Both the position numbers and the translations under genes were made by a program. A DNA stretch of 63,714 bases from Rhodocyclaceae bacterium. Its GTDB lineage: Bacteria; Pseudomonadota; Gammaproteobacteria; Burkholderiales; Rhodocyclaceae. Every line of letters begins with the position of its first letter. The first letter of the stretch is position 1. The DNA is taken from NCBI GenBank assembly GCA_003963315.1, contig RXJP01000028.1, positions 62,659 through 126,372 of the forward strand, given 5' to 3'. Shown in pieces: positions 53,843 through 61,711 of this stretch. The notes beneath the pieces were generated by a model, which saw only the letters and a list, made by a program, of their open reading frames with translations, ran no database searches and was not told the DNA's origin.

Positions 53843-55051
53843 ATGAAGGTCCAACGCTTTGTTATTCGTGGCCACATGCTCGGGGCAGACGATCCGAAAC
53901 TTCAGGAGGTGCTTGCGCAAATCTATGACACGCCCGAGCGGCCCCGTTGTCTGTGCGTGGCGGATGGGGTGGAGATGTACGTTGCTAGGCATCGTCGCTT
54001 CGTCATCAAGCGCATGCCGGACAGCGGGAGTGCCCACCATCCGAGTTGCCCTTCCTACGAACCTGAAGCCCGGCAGTCGGGACTGGGCGAACTGATGGGG
54101 GACGCGGTACTAGAATCGGTACCGGGCCAGATTGAACTGCGTGTGGCCTTTCCTTGGACGCGGATAGCCGGGCATGGTGTGTCGCACGGCGAGCCGAAGC
54201 AGGCGGCGGAGGTGGTGGTACCGCGCCGGCGCATGACATTACGGGCTGTACTTCATTTCTTGTTCGAGCGCGCCGGCTTCAACCGCTGGAGTCCGGCGAT
54301 GGCGGGCAAGCGTAACCAGGGCGTATTGTGCAAGTACCTTATGGAGGCCGCTGAAGAGATTATGATCAAGGGCGTACCGCTGGCCCAGCGCCTATATGTG
54401 CCCGAGCTCTTCAAAGAAAGCGCTAAGGGCGAGGTGGCGGGGCGCCGGCGCGAGAAACTAGCCGTGCTGCGTCCCAGGGACGGGCAAACACCCTTGGCCC
54501 TCGTGATCGGCGAATACAAGGGGAGCGAGGCAACCGCTCATGGTCGCCGGATCTGGATTCGCCACATGCCGGATGCCCCTTTGCTGATTGCAGCTCGGAG
54601 TTGGGAGCGGATCGAGCGGGTCTTTGCCCCTCTATTTGAGTCATGGGACGCCGATATCGGTCATCCGGTGCGCTTGGTTATGGTCGCGCTGATCCGCGCT
54701 CGTCGCGAATACACCTACGAGATCGAGGCGGCGAGCCTGATGCTGACGAGTGGGCACTGGATTCCCATCGAAGGCGTGCATGAACTGCCCTTGATCGACG
54801 CCTTGGTCTCCCAGCACCGCCCCTTCGTCAAACCTCTACGCTACGATGCCCGCAGTGTCGCTTCTTTTCCGAATGTCTTGCTGCTCGATGCCGGGCCGAC
54901 TCCAGTTCCTTTGCATGTTGTCAGCCCATTTATGGAGACCAAGGAGCGGGCGGAAAAGGAGAGGGCGATCGCAGCGTGCAAGGAAGACGCCTGGGTGTGG
55001 TGGACGGATCAGCCGATGCCACCGCTGAAAGGCTCGGCTGGTTTGCCCTGA
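53843..55051 (+). CDS. DUF1173 protein
   Basis: A 402-residue protein with the DUF1173 N-terminus RCLCVADGVEMYVARHRRFV and KRMPDSGSAHHPSCPSYEPE (paired Cys/His, possible zinc site). Later part RRREKLAVLRPRDGQTPLAL. Family common on proteobacterial ICEs, function unknown; it usually follows the recombinase-like gene as here. Confidence 0.85.
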   Translation: MKVQRFVIRGHMLGADDPKLQEVLAQIYDTPERPRCLCVADGVEMYVARHRRFVIKRMPDSGSAHHPSCPSYEPEARQSGLGELMGDAVLESVPGQIELRVAFPWTRIAGHGVSHGEPKQAAEVVVPRRRMTLRAVLHFLFERAGFNRWSPAMAGKRNQGVLCKYLMEAAEEIMIKGVPLAQRLYVPELFKESAKGEVAGRRREKLAVLRPRDGQTPLALVIGEYKGSEATAHGRRIWIRHMPDAPLLIAARSWERIERVFAPLFESWDADIGHPVRLVMVALIRARREYTYEIEAASLMLTSGHWIPIEGVHELPLIDALVSQHRPFVKPLRYDARSVASFPNVLLLDAGPTPVPLHVVSPFMETKERAEKERAIAACKEDAWVWWTDQPMPPLKGSAGLP

Positions 55052-55196
55052 AAATCCCATCCTCCCCGTGCCAGCAGGCAAGGGAGCGAAGATCAGATCA
55101 CTACCCTTGGCCGAGATTTACAAGGGATTGAGATGCAGGAAAGCGGCGAGAACATGAATCATTGGAATGTCCCGGTATTCATGGAGGAACGCTATC

Positions 55197-55660
55197 ATGG
55201 CCTATCCCAAAGCACATCTGTCGATCGCCGTGCAGGGAGATCCCGCCGCACCGACTCTGCTGGGGTAAGGCCCCGCTCGCATCCCCATCAGCGGCAAAAT
55301 CCGCGTCGGTATCAAGGTGCTCACCAAGAAGGCTGCCGGTGAACCCAAGGCCAAGGCGATCTACGATCAAGGCGTGGCCGCAGGCCAGTCCTTTGACTAG
55401 ATTGAACGCGCCATCATGGAAGCTTTGCCTTCCCTCAAAACGCCCCTGGTACCCTGCAATGTCCCCTGGTTCACGGTACGTCCTCAGAATTTCCCCAATC
55501 CCGAGATCGCCGCACAAATTCTGGAGGCCTACGGCGAGGACCGGGGCGAGGGCCGACACCTGTACCGCTTTCCGGTGGTCTTGCCCTTCGACTACTGGCA
55601 GATCTTGATGCCTCACGAGTTGGCCACCTGGGGCGCGCACGAGAAGCGCTACTCAAACCC
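55197..55660 (+). pseudogene. recombination-directionality-factor-like gene, broken
   Basis: One frame from ATG 55197 encodes MAYPKAHLSIAVQGDPAAPT, then TAA at 55266-55268, then ARIPISGKIRVGIKVLTKKA ... GVAAGQSFD, TAG at 55398-55400, then IERAIMEALPSLKTPLVPCN and RPQNFPNPEIAAQILEAYGE up to ATWGAHEKRYSN. This resembles ICE proteins annotated as RDF-like or hydrolase/metal-binding. The C-terminal half is gone and the frame runs into the next relic. Confidence 0.6.
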
Positions 55661-56010
55661 TGGTGGCGACCGGCAAGGGCGCGCGGAAGGAAGGCTTCGA
55701 TATTCTGGTGCATGACGGTGAGTCGGGCGATAGCAAGAGCGTCGGTCTGACGAGCCGTGGCGAAAAGGTGTGGGGCAACGAATGTCTGATCCGCGCGGTG
55801 GTGCTAAATCTTGCCCAACATACCGGGCGGCGCTATGGCATCTTGTTTTCGGACGAGGCCGATGGACCGCTTGATCCCGAACGCAAGCGCATGTTCATGG
55901 CGATGAAATGGGAAGTACTGCGCCTGGGGGGCTATCAGTGGGAGTTCTTCGTGCCCCAGACGGCGGAACTGACCACCATGGCGGATGCGGCCATCGATCT
56001 GGAGGCCTAG
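55661..56010 (+). pseudogene. SMC/Rad50-type ATPase C-terminal remnant
   Basis: From a GTG at 55663 the frame reads FDILVHDGESGDSKSVGLTS and GEKVWGNECLIRAV, then the Walker B/D-loop GILFSDEADGPLDPERKRMF, ending in DAAIDLEA. Only the C-terminal ATPase lobe remains. The signature motif reads SRGE rather than SGGE. It is fused directly to the RDF-like gene, so a deletion removed several kb between them. Confidence 0.65.
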
Positions 56011-56072
56011 CGGAGCTGTCGCGCAAAGCTCCGGCACGGGTATAGCTCAGCTGTGTGTATTGAGTACGTACG

Positions 56073-56117
56073 GGGTTGCGATGTTTGCTGTTGGAATGTA
56101 CTATATGAAAGCGTACA
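56073..56117 (+). promoter_or_regulatory. promoter/operator of the DUF1778-GNAT module
   Basis: GTACGTAC (56073-56080) and TGTAC-11 nt-GTACA (56097-56117) palindromes just ahead of the antitoxin gene, followed by AAGGAG. Fits autoregulation by an RHH antitoxin. Confidence 0.55.
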
Positions 56118-56132
56118 GATAAGGAGCCCACC

Positions 56133-56411
56133 ATGCCCCGTGCCATCGTTGAAAATAATAGCCGGCTTGCCCTGCGCGTTCGCCCCAACGACAAGGCAAC
56201 GCTGATGCGAGCTGTGGCGCTTGAGCACACCGATATGACCGATTTCATCCTGCGCCATGCTCTGGACGCGGCCCGTAAGGTCATCGAACTGGCCGAGCAC
56301 CTTCCCCTATCCGAGCGTGACAGCCTGCGGGTGCTGGATGCGCTGGAGACCCCCCCAAGGCCCAATGCCAAGCTCTTGGCGGCGGCGCGCCGCCTGCCCA
56401 AGGGCGCATGA
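56133..56411 (+). CDS. DUF1778 (TacA-like) antitoxin
   Basis: A 92-residue ribbon-helix-helix protein: RLALRVRPNDKATLMRAVAL, then TDMTDFILRHALDAARKVIE and the neutralising C-terminus. Pairs with GNAT toxins. AAGGAGCCCACC before ATG. 4-bp overlap with the toxin gene. Confidence 0.9.
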   Translation: MPRAIVENNSRLALRVRPNDKATLMRAVALEHTDMTDFILRHALDAARKVIELAEHLPLSERDSLRVLDALETPPRPNAKLLAAARRLPKGA

Positions 56412-56935
56412 GTCTGCCGGATTGGCGCGAAGCGCCGATCTCGCAGGCACATGATCGCCAAGCCTTCGATTGTGGCGAGGTGGAACTGAACGAGTTCCTG
56501 CGCCACCATGCGCGCCAAAGTCATGAGAAAGGTGGCGCGAAAACCTTCATCGCCACGCCCGTCAATGATGGTAAACGTGTTCTGGGCTTCTACAGTCTCA
56601 GCCCGGCTTCGATCGACTATGCTCGTACCCCCACTTTGGTGAAGAAAGGGCTCGCCCGCTACGACGTGCCTGTATTCCGTCTGGCGCGCCTAGCCGTGGA
56701 TCAGACCTTGCATGGCCTCGGCCTGGGCGGGCAATTGCTGTTGGCCGCCGGACGCCGCTGCCTCCTGGCCGCGGTCGAGGTCGGCGGTGTTGCGCTCCTG
56801 ATCGACGCCAAGAACGAACGGGCGGCGGCCTGGTATGAGTCTTACGGAGCGCTGCCACTGCTGGATACGCCACGATCGCTAGTATTGCCGCTTATCACAA
56901 TCGAAGCCGCCTTGAAGGCGGCCCGGCGCTTATGA
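56408..56935 (+). CDS. GNAT acetyltransferase toxin (TacT-like)
   Basis: A 175-residue GNAT: FDCGEVELNEFLRHHARQSH at the N-terminus, acetyl-CoA loop LAVDQTLHGLGLGGQLLLAA (Q/R-x-x-G-x-G/A) and C-terminal AAAWYESYGALPLLDTPRSL. TacT enzymes acetylate the amino acid on charged tRNA and block translation (family knowledge). Stabilises the element as a TA pair. Confidence 0.9.
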   Translation: MSLPDWREAPISQAHDRQAFDCGEVELNEFLRHHARQSHEKGGAKTFIATPVNDGKRVLGFYSLSPASIDYARTPTLVKKGLARYDVPVFRLARLAVDQTLHGLGLGGQLLLAAGRRCLLAAVEVGGVALLIDAKNERAAAWYESYGALPLLDTPRSLVLPLITIEAALKAARRL

Positions 56936-57087
56936 GTGAGCCTCTCGGGGGGGCAGAGACCTACTGCGGTCAGCTCTGCGCTGTGTACCCGGCCCCGTTG
57001 TGGGTTGGCCCGAAAAGCGGACGACGGGCATTTTTGCGGCTCCGACAACGAGCGCCCTGGGGTTCTATAGTCCTTTCACGTTAAAGA

Positions 57088-57118
57088 CAGGGCGTCAGCC
57101 AGTTGGCCGGACGCCCTG
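57088..57118 (-). terminator. terminator of the 57193-57676 gene pair
   Basis: Minus strand CAGGGCGTC/GACGCCCTG stem with a 13-base loop and TCTTTAA after it. Confidence 0.7.
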
Positions 57119-57192
57119 AGGAGGAGTGCTTTGTGGCGAAAGCGCTCAATCAGCCAAAAGTCCTTCCGGCGGCTGGTTGGCAAGGTATCGGC

Positions 57193-57501
57193 TCATGTTG
57201 TGGGCTTCGACATGTCGAAGATGGGGAGACCATCGATCACGGCCGCTTCGCTGTCGAACTTTAACCAGACGACACCAGCCTGCTCGGCGATCTCGAATAT
57301 CTTTGCCAGATCGGCCTCCATCGGGAGTCGGTAGCAGGGTGCGCCGACGTAGAGAATGCCGCCGCAGTCGGTCGGATAGGCGTTGACGGACAGCTCATCA
57401 TCCGCCAGTTTCAGGCGGGTGCCCAGACTCAAATGCGATAGCGATAGTGCGGCCAAGGGTTCCATGTGTGCTCGCAAGCTTGTTACTGATTTTGTTTCCA
57501 T
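57193..57501 (-). CDS. hypothetical ICE protein
   Basis: A 102-residue acidic protein; C-terminal half GVVWLKFDSEAAVIDGLPIF resembles small ICE proteins of the DUF5983 type, weakly. ATG 57501 has GGAGGAG seven bases upstream, clearly better than the longer frame at 57555. Confidence 0.6.
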   Translation of the reverse strand: METKSVTSLRAHMEPLAALSLSHLSLGTRLKLADDELSVNAYPTDCGGILYVGAPCYRLPMEADLAKIFEIAEQAGVVWLKFDSEAAVIDGLPIFDMSKPTT

Positions 57502-57676
57502 GTGAATCTCCTCCATGCTTACGGCACGTCGATCTGGTCTTGGAATCTGTGCCAATCTGACGGCTATAGGTTATGTCGCAGTCGCGGCAACGGTACCAGT
57601 GCAGGCGTCCCAGCGTACCCAGCGGTACGCCATCGCCTGTGCAAAGGGGGCACTGGGAAGGGAAGCTGGTTGACAT
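57398..57676 (-). CDS. small zinc-ribbon protein
   Basis: N-terminal zinc ribbon CPLCTGDGVPLGTLGRLHWY-RCRDC is convincing, with GGGGAG before ATG 57676. The remaining 50 residues overlap the next gene by about 100 bp and look unlike protein, so the frame may be extended by a frameshift and the functional part may end near residue 50. Confidence 0.5.
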   Translation of the reverse strand: MSTSFPSQCPLCTGDGVPLGTLGRLHWYRCRDCDITYSRQIGTDSKTRSTCRKHGGDSHGNKISNKLASTHGTLGRTIAIAFESGHPPETGG

Positions 57677-57774
57677 GGTGCTCCCCTTACATGACTGGAA
57701 TACTTGTCCAACCCGGTAAGGCGGCCATGCCGCTTAATGCCGAGATGGGCGCGGTGGATAGGCGGCGCATGACT

Positions 57775-58356
57775 TCAAATAAGACCATGTTCCGCGAACG
57801 AGAGCACCCGGTCGCCGGCCACCACAAAATGGTCGATGACCCGCACGTCCACCAGGCTCAATGCCGACTTCAGGGTCTGCGTCAGCAGTTCATCGGCTCG
57901 CGAAGCCTCGGCTTTCCCCGAGGGGTGGTTGTGAGCCACGGCCAGTGCGGCAGCGTTTCGTGACAGAGCTCCCTTGACCAGCTCCCTCGGATAGACGGCG
58001 GTCTGGGTCAGGGAGCCTCTGAACAATTCCTCGGCTTCGATCAAATGATGATGGGCATCCAGATAGAGCACCAGAAAAACCTCGTACTCCAGGTGCGCGC
58101 AGTACAGCCGCAGCCAGTCGGACAGGGCTTGTGGTGAATCCATCACGGGACCGCTACGCATCTGTTCCTGAAGGTCGCGCAATAACAACTCGCGGGCAAC
58201 CTCCAGGCGACGGGCGAGCATGATATCGGCCGTGCTATTCGTACCCATGGTGGCTACGACATCGCTGGTATGCCAGGGGGGCGCGCTCAGTGGGCAACCG
58301 GTGGGCGATAGTAGTTCGCTGACCAAATCGACGCGGGATAGGGCAGACATATTCAT
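57775..58356 (-). CDS. radC: RadC-like JAMM-domain protein
   Basis: A 193-residue protein with the RadC/JAB fold: VYPRELVKGALSRNAAALAV then AHNHPSGKAEASRADELLTQ (HxH...D JAMM motif) and VRVIDHFVVAGDRVLSFAEH. The N-terminal HhH part of host RadC is missing, typical of mobile-element RadC. ATG 58356 preceded by GAGGAG, buried in leader hairpin B. Confidence 0.9.
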   Translation of the reverse strand: MNMSALSRVDLVSELLSPTGCPLSAPPWHTSDVVATMGTNSTADIMLARRLEVARELLLRDLQEQMRSGPVMDSPQALSDWLRLYCAHLEYEVFLVLYLDAHHHLIEAEELFRGSLTQTAVYPRELVKGALSRNAAALAVAHNHPSGKAEASRADELLTQTLKSALSLVDVRVIDHFVVAGDRVLSFAEHGLI

Positions 58357-58440
58357 GGCGTTCTCCTCTACAAAATAGGAAAAGCAGGAACGCCGATCCC
58401 GGCAGGGACAAGGTCCCCGCTTGGGATGAAGGTGCGGACG
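58357..58440 (-). promoter_or_regulatory. structured 5' leader, copy B (radC)
   Basis: Minus strand: outer stem ATCCC/GGGAT around GGGAC-CTT-GTCCC, then GGCGTTC (58388-58394) pairing with GAACGCC (58357-58363), the SD GAGGAG being on the paired arm. Similar in place and kind to the described radC RNA motif, to which it may belong. Confidence 0.7.
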
Positions 58441-58471
58441 AATGTAGCAACATGGGTCGGCACGACGATTG

Positions 58472-58494
58472 AGGCAGGTATCGACTGCGACGCC
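58472..58494 (-). repeat. 23-base motif, copy 2 (upstream of radC)
   Basis: Minus strand contains GTCGCAGTCGATACCTGCCT; one base differs from copy 3 and one from copy 1. Lies 116 bp before the radC ATG. Confidence 0.65.
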
Positions 58495-58829
58495 GGCCAG
58501 GAGCCGGGCGACATTCCACGATGGAATGCATGTAAGCCCAACCAGTGTCCAGCATTGGGCATGTCGCTTCAAGAGGGGGCTGGCAACGCCATGCGCAAGC
58601 GACAGAAATCCCAAAGGCTTGCGAATGGCGTCGGCGGTGAGAGAAACTTTGCTTTCTGATGCCAAATGTTGTGGCCGACTCGGACAAAATGAACCTGATT
58701 ACACGTCAGTGTGACTGGGGTGTCATCATATTTACACCGCACAAATTTTTTGCATGATCGCCGTAAAACCCACCACAAACCGGGGAAACGTCATCATCAT
58801 GGCGGCTCACCTTTTTGCGCAGAACGCCC

Positions 58830-59045
58830 ATGATCCGCCTTGGTTCGCAGATTCGACTCACTCATCGGGAGGTCGAGCGCTTTCGGAAGATCACCGGCAT
58901 CGAGCCGGGGGACATCCGATCGCTTGACAGCCTGGATGCTTATATCGCCCGGTGCAAGATGCACTACTGGGGCGTCTCCAAGGAAACTCTGTTTCTGCAC
59001 TGGCTCATTGATCGCGAATGTGCTCAGTGTCGCGAGGCAGCGTAG
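58830..59045 (+). CDS. small protein, paralogue of 60603-60833
   Basis: A 71-residue protein, MIRLGSQIRLTHREVERFRK at the N-terminus, two Cys near the end. Shares the MxRxG..xR....ExExFRKI-G pattern with the 76-residue protein at 60603. No family known. Divergent from radC. The 58495-58829 gap contains an ACACGTCAGTGT palindrome (58699) and no gene. Confidence 0.6.
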   Translation: MIRLGSQIRLTHREVERFRKITGIEPGDIRSLDSLDAYIARCKMHYWGVSKETLFLHWLIDRECAQCREAA

Positions 59046-59119
59046 CACGTCGGATTTTCCGCAGGTTACTGCTCCCCGGCATTTTCGCCGGGGAGCAGTC
59101 TGTGGGCGCAGTAACAAAG

Positions 59120-59791
59120 TTATTGAAAGACGCGTGGTTCAATCGTCACCCCGCGCATGAAGGCTATATAGGCGCCAGCCTTGCCGATGTCTCCGAAGCT
59201 TGCGACGACTTCCTCGCGCCGAAATACGTCCCAGGGCCGTTCGACATTGCCTGAAGGCCTGATGTTCAGGTTGGCTTCCCGATAGGATGCATGGCGGTAA
59301 AGGAAGTCGCCTGATGCCCAGTCGATGATGGCGAGGATACCGGAGCACAGGATGGCGCTGTCGCCGTGTTCGCTCGGTTCGACCAGCAGTGGAACCTTCA
59401 GAGTTCCCATGGACCGGCCGATTCGGCCGACAACATCGTGCTCATCGAGCCAAGGCTCACCCGTGGCGGTGTCGCCCAGTATCAGGCGGATTTTCTGTCC
59501 ATGGGTACGGCAGGACTCCAGGACCTTGGCCGTCTTGGCATCAGTGCCTGGATTGAAGTAGGTCGCGTGGGCTAGGGGTGACTGGCCCCAAGCTTGGACG
59601 GCGGCGCAGTACTTCTTGTAGCCGGCGAGGGTCGCATAGTCCTCGGCCATGAACGCCAAGTCGGGCTGGCCCAATTTTTGGGCGATCTGGTTGGCGTGAT
59701 CGCGGGCATTGGCAAAGCCGAAGCAGGAGTAGCCCTCGCCGCAATCTATCACGTAGTGTTGTTGATCCGCATTGACGCGTACCTTGTTCAT
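59120..59791 (-). CDS. hypothetical ICE protein
   Basis: A 223-residue soluble protein, no family recognised (VIDCGEGYSCFGFANARDHA, RPWDVFRREEVVASFGDIGK). ATG 59791 with AAGGAA upstream inside leader C. Intact, no membrane segments. Confidence 0.7.
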   Translation of the reverse strand: MNKVRVNADQQHYVIDCGEGYSCFGFANARDHANQIAQKLGQPDLAFMAEDYATLAGYKKYCAAVQAWGQSPLAHATYFNPGTDAKTAKVLESCRTHGQKIRLILGDTATGEPWLDEHDVVGRIGRSMGTLKVPLLVEPSEHGDSAILCSGILAIIDWASGDFLYRHASYREANLNIRPSGNVERPWDVFRREEVVASFGDIGKAGAYIAFMRGVTIEPRVFQ

Positions 59792-59885
59792 GTCGGATTC
59801 CTTTCGAAATAGCGTGGAACCCAACACCCGCAAGGGCGAGGGCCCCACGGGGAAATTGGGCGGTTCTCCGGATCGGAGAACCGCT
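59792..59885 (-). promoter_or_regulatory. structured 5' leader, copy C
   Basis: Minus strand: strong hairpin GCGGTTCTCC/GGAGAACCGC, then CCCAA/TTGGG enclosing a small stem, and GGGTTCC (59816-59822) pairing with GGAATCC (59795-59801), again masking the SD. Confidence 0.65.
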
Positions 59886-59980
59886 GCCGTTGGTTAGTCG
59901 GTGCTACGGTTCAGGCCGTTTGTGCTACCAACTATCGCCGTATCACAGACCGGGCCGATCTCGGCTCGGTATTTTTCAGG

Positions 59981-60475
59981 TCAGGCGCTTGCCCGCGATG
60001 GCTTCGCGCCGGGCGAGGCCCGTGATGTAGAAGCCGGGTCGGCTGTCTGCTGGTCGAAGGCAGTGCGTGCGCTGGCAAACTCGGCCTCCCGAGCCAAGCG
60101 ACGAACTTGGGCCAAGGCAGGTTCCTTCGCGGATTCAGGTAGGCACTCGACGGCGATGTCGCCACCACGGTGCAGCCCTTCCTGCAGCGTGCGCCAAGGC
60201 TGGACGAATAGGCCATGACACAACCAGCGAACGAACTGACCGATCCGTTTGTCGCGTGCCTGACGCGCCTTGTGCCGTCGCAGCGACTCTTTGCAGCACA
60301 GGTATAGGGCCAGATGAGTACGCTTCATTTCGGGATCGGATTCGATCTGGGCCATGACTTCGGTGGCGATGGCCGGATCACGGCCGACGCGCTGGTAGAA
60401 GCTGACCCAGGCACGCTCTTCCTCGGACTCGATGCCGGAACGCCGGGAGCGGGGACGGGATTTTTCAAGGGACAT
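59981..60475 (-). CDS. hypothetical ICE protein
   Basis: A 164-residue basic helical protein (EERAWVSFYQRVGRDPAIAT, LCCKESLRRHKARQARDKRI), with a Pro/Ala/Ser tail. Not recognised. ATG 60475 with TTGGAG upstream within leader D. A GCCGA/TCGGC hairpin follows at 59950. Confidence 0.65.
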   Translation of the reverse strand: MSLEKSRPRSRRSGIESEEERAWVSFYQRVGRDPAIATEVMAQIESDPEMKRTHLALYLCCKESLRRHKARQARDKRIGQFVRWLCHGLFVQPWRTLQEGLHRGGDIAVECLPESAKEPALAQVRRLAREAEFASARTAFDQQTADPASTSRASPGAKPSRASA

Positions 60476-60545
60476 GGTGTTTCTCCAAGATAAATCGAGG
60501 AAAACACCTTTCCCCGGTGGGGGAGGCGGTGAACTCCCCGGGGTT
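60476..60545 (-). promoter_or_regulatory. structured 5' leader, copy D
   Basis: Minus strand: CCCCG/CGGGG outer and GGGGAG/CTCCCC inner stems, then GGTGTTT (60502-60508) pairing with AAACACC (60476-60482) across TTGGAG. Base changes against copy B (C-G to T-A) keep the pairing. Confidence 0.7.
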
Positions 60546-60602
60546 GCAAGGACATGCGGCACTGTTAAGCTGGATGCTTATCGGTAAAGAGGAACCTACA
60601 CC

Positions 60603-60833
60603 ATGCTGCGTGCAGGCGACGTACTACGGTTCGCGCCCGACGAAATCGAGGACTTCCGAAAAATCGGTCTCGACTTCGACGGGGCGCAAACACGGGGCGA
60701 CATCGAACAAGCGTTGGCCCAATGGGTTGGAACGCTGAACGAGGAACGTCCCGATCTGCTGGAAAAGATTGCTGTGGCAATGGCGAAAGCCAAGGGTATT
60801 CCGCTACCCGCACGCTTGACGCGGGTGCGCTGA
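60603..60833 (+). CDS. small protein, paralogue of 58830-59045
   Basis: A 76-residue protein (MLRAGDVLRFAPDEIEDFRK). Pattern shared with the 58830 protein over the first 35 residues. AGAGGAA upstream. Convergent with the following minus gene, overlapping its tail by 30 bp. Confidence 0.6.
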   Translation: MLRAGDVLRFAPDEIEDFRKIGLDFDGAQTRGDIEQALAQWVGTLNEERPDLLEKIAVAMAKAKGIPLPARLTRVR

Positions 60834-61031
60834 TACAGCGTGCCTGCCATTGTCCTCGGCAATCTTGATCCAGCGGTCGGCGATCCGGTCCAGATAGACC
60901 AAATCGTCGGCTTCGATCTCCCCCGACTCTCGCAAGCGGGTGATCATCTCCTTGACCAGAAACGGATCGTCCTTGGCCAGTTGAATCACGGTGGTGGCAA
61001 TGCGTCGGCGGTAGAGGCTGATTGGCATCAT
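60804..61031 (-). CDS. small hypothetical protein
   Basis: A 75-residue helical protein (SLYRRRIATTVIQLAKDDPF, EADDLVYLDRIADRWIKIAE). ATG 61031 shares its A with the stop of the upstream small ORF (TGATG), with GGAG four bases before; coupled translation. Confidence 0.6.
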   Translation of the reverse strand: MMPISLYRRRIATTVIQLAKDDPFLVKEMITRLRESGEIEADDLVYLDRIADRWIKIAEDNGRHAVSAHPRQACG

Positions 61032-61204
61032 CAGACTCCTGCCGCATAAGGCTCGGAAGCGGTGCTTGCCCGTCCGGAGACAGTGGGCAGCGGCTTCAAT
61101 AACGCCGGTAGGGTCGGCATGCACATGGAAGGCTGGGCATGCCCAGAACCTCCCAATAGCACAGCGATCGGATGCGGCGCTTGGGTCACAGGGATTGCGA
61201 ACAT
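61031..61204 (-). CDS. 57-residue leader-controlled small protein
   Basis: A 57-codon ORF from ATG 61204, MFAIPVTQAPHPIAVLLGGS at the start, proline-rich, no family. Supported by position: it follows leader E exactly and is coupled to the next gene. Confidence 0.55.
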   Translation of the reverse strand: MFAIPVTQAPHPIAVLLGGSGHAQPSMCMPTLPALLKPLPTVSGRASTASEPYAAGV

Positions 61205-61285
61205 GGTGTTCTCCTTCTGGAATGAAAGGGAACACCTATCCCTGACAGGGAACTTGGGGTTCCCCGTTCGGGATGCTCTGTCGAA
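61205..61285 (-). promoter_or_regulatory. structured 5' leader, copy E
   Basis: Minus strand: ATCCC/GGGAT outer and GGGAAC/GTTCCC inner stems, then GGTGTTC (61230-61236) pairing with GAACACC (61205-61211) with a bulged A and the SD GGAG in the stem. Confidence 0.72.
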
Positions 61286-61475
61286 AACGACAGAGCGGCG
61301 CAGTACCTACCAAGCGGCAGGCACAAGATGAAGGTTCATGATTCTTGCGAATCGGACCTTTGCTCAATGCCGATTGGCCCGAAGGTCGCACGGCGGTCAC
61401 AACATTCAGCCTGGTGGCTGAAGAAAATATACGGTCATGGAGATGGCCGGACCCGATCGGAATCAAGTGCTCGGA

Positions 61476-61498
61476 AGGCAGGTAACGACTGCGACGCC
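61476..61498 (-). repeat. 23-base motif, copy 3
   Basis: Minus strand contains GTCGCAGTCGTTACCTGCCT; 272 bp before the 61204 ORF. The 61286-61711 stretch has no other supported feature; plus-strand frames there are shadows of this regulatory region. Confidence 0.65.
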
Positions 61499-61711
61499 AG
61501 CGAGGCTGGACTTCAGGGCAACGGAGTTGCCGTTGAAGGCTGTGCGGACGCGATGTCCACAGAAAGCCCTTGCAGTATTGCGCTGGTTTTACCCTCGGCT
61601 CAAGTCTGCTTGCTCGTTTGCCACCATCAAGCGCCAGGTATTGATGGGGTATCGGGAGCGCTTTAACAAAAAATAACCTCCATAGCCTTTCGCCTATGGA
61701 GGCAAATCAAC

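Noticed and set aside
55197..56010. stop-codon reassignment (TAG/TAA read as Gln) for the whole element
   Set aside because: Dozens of intact genes here end in TAA or TAG at the expected family length, so general recoding is excluded.
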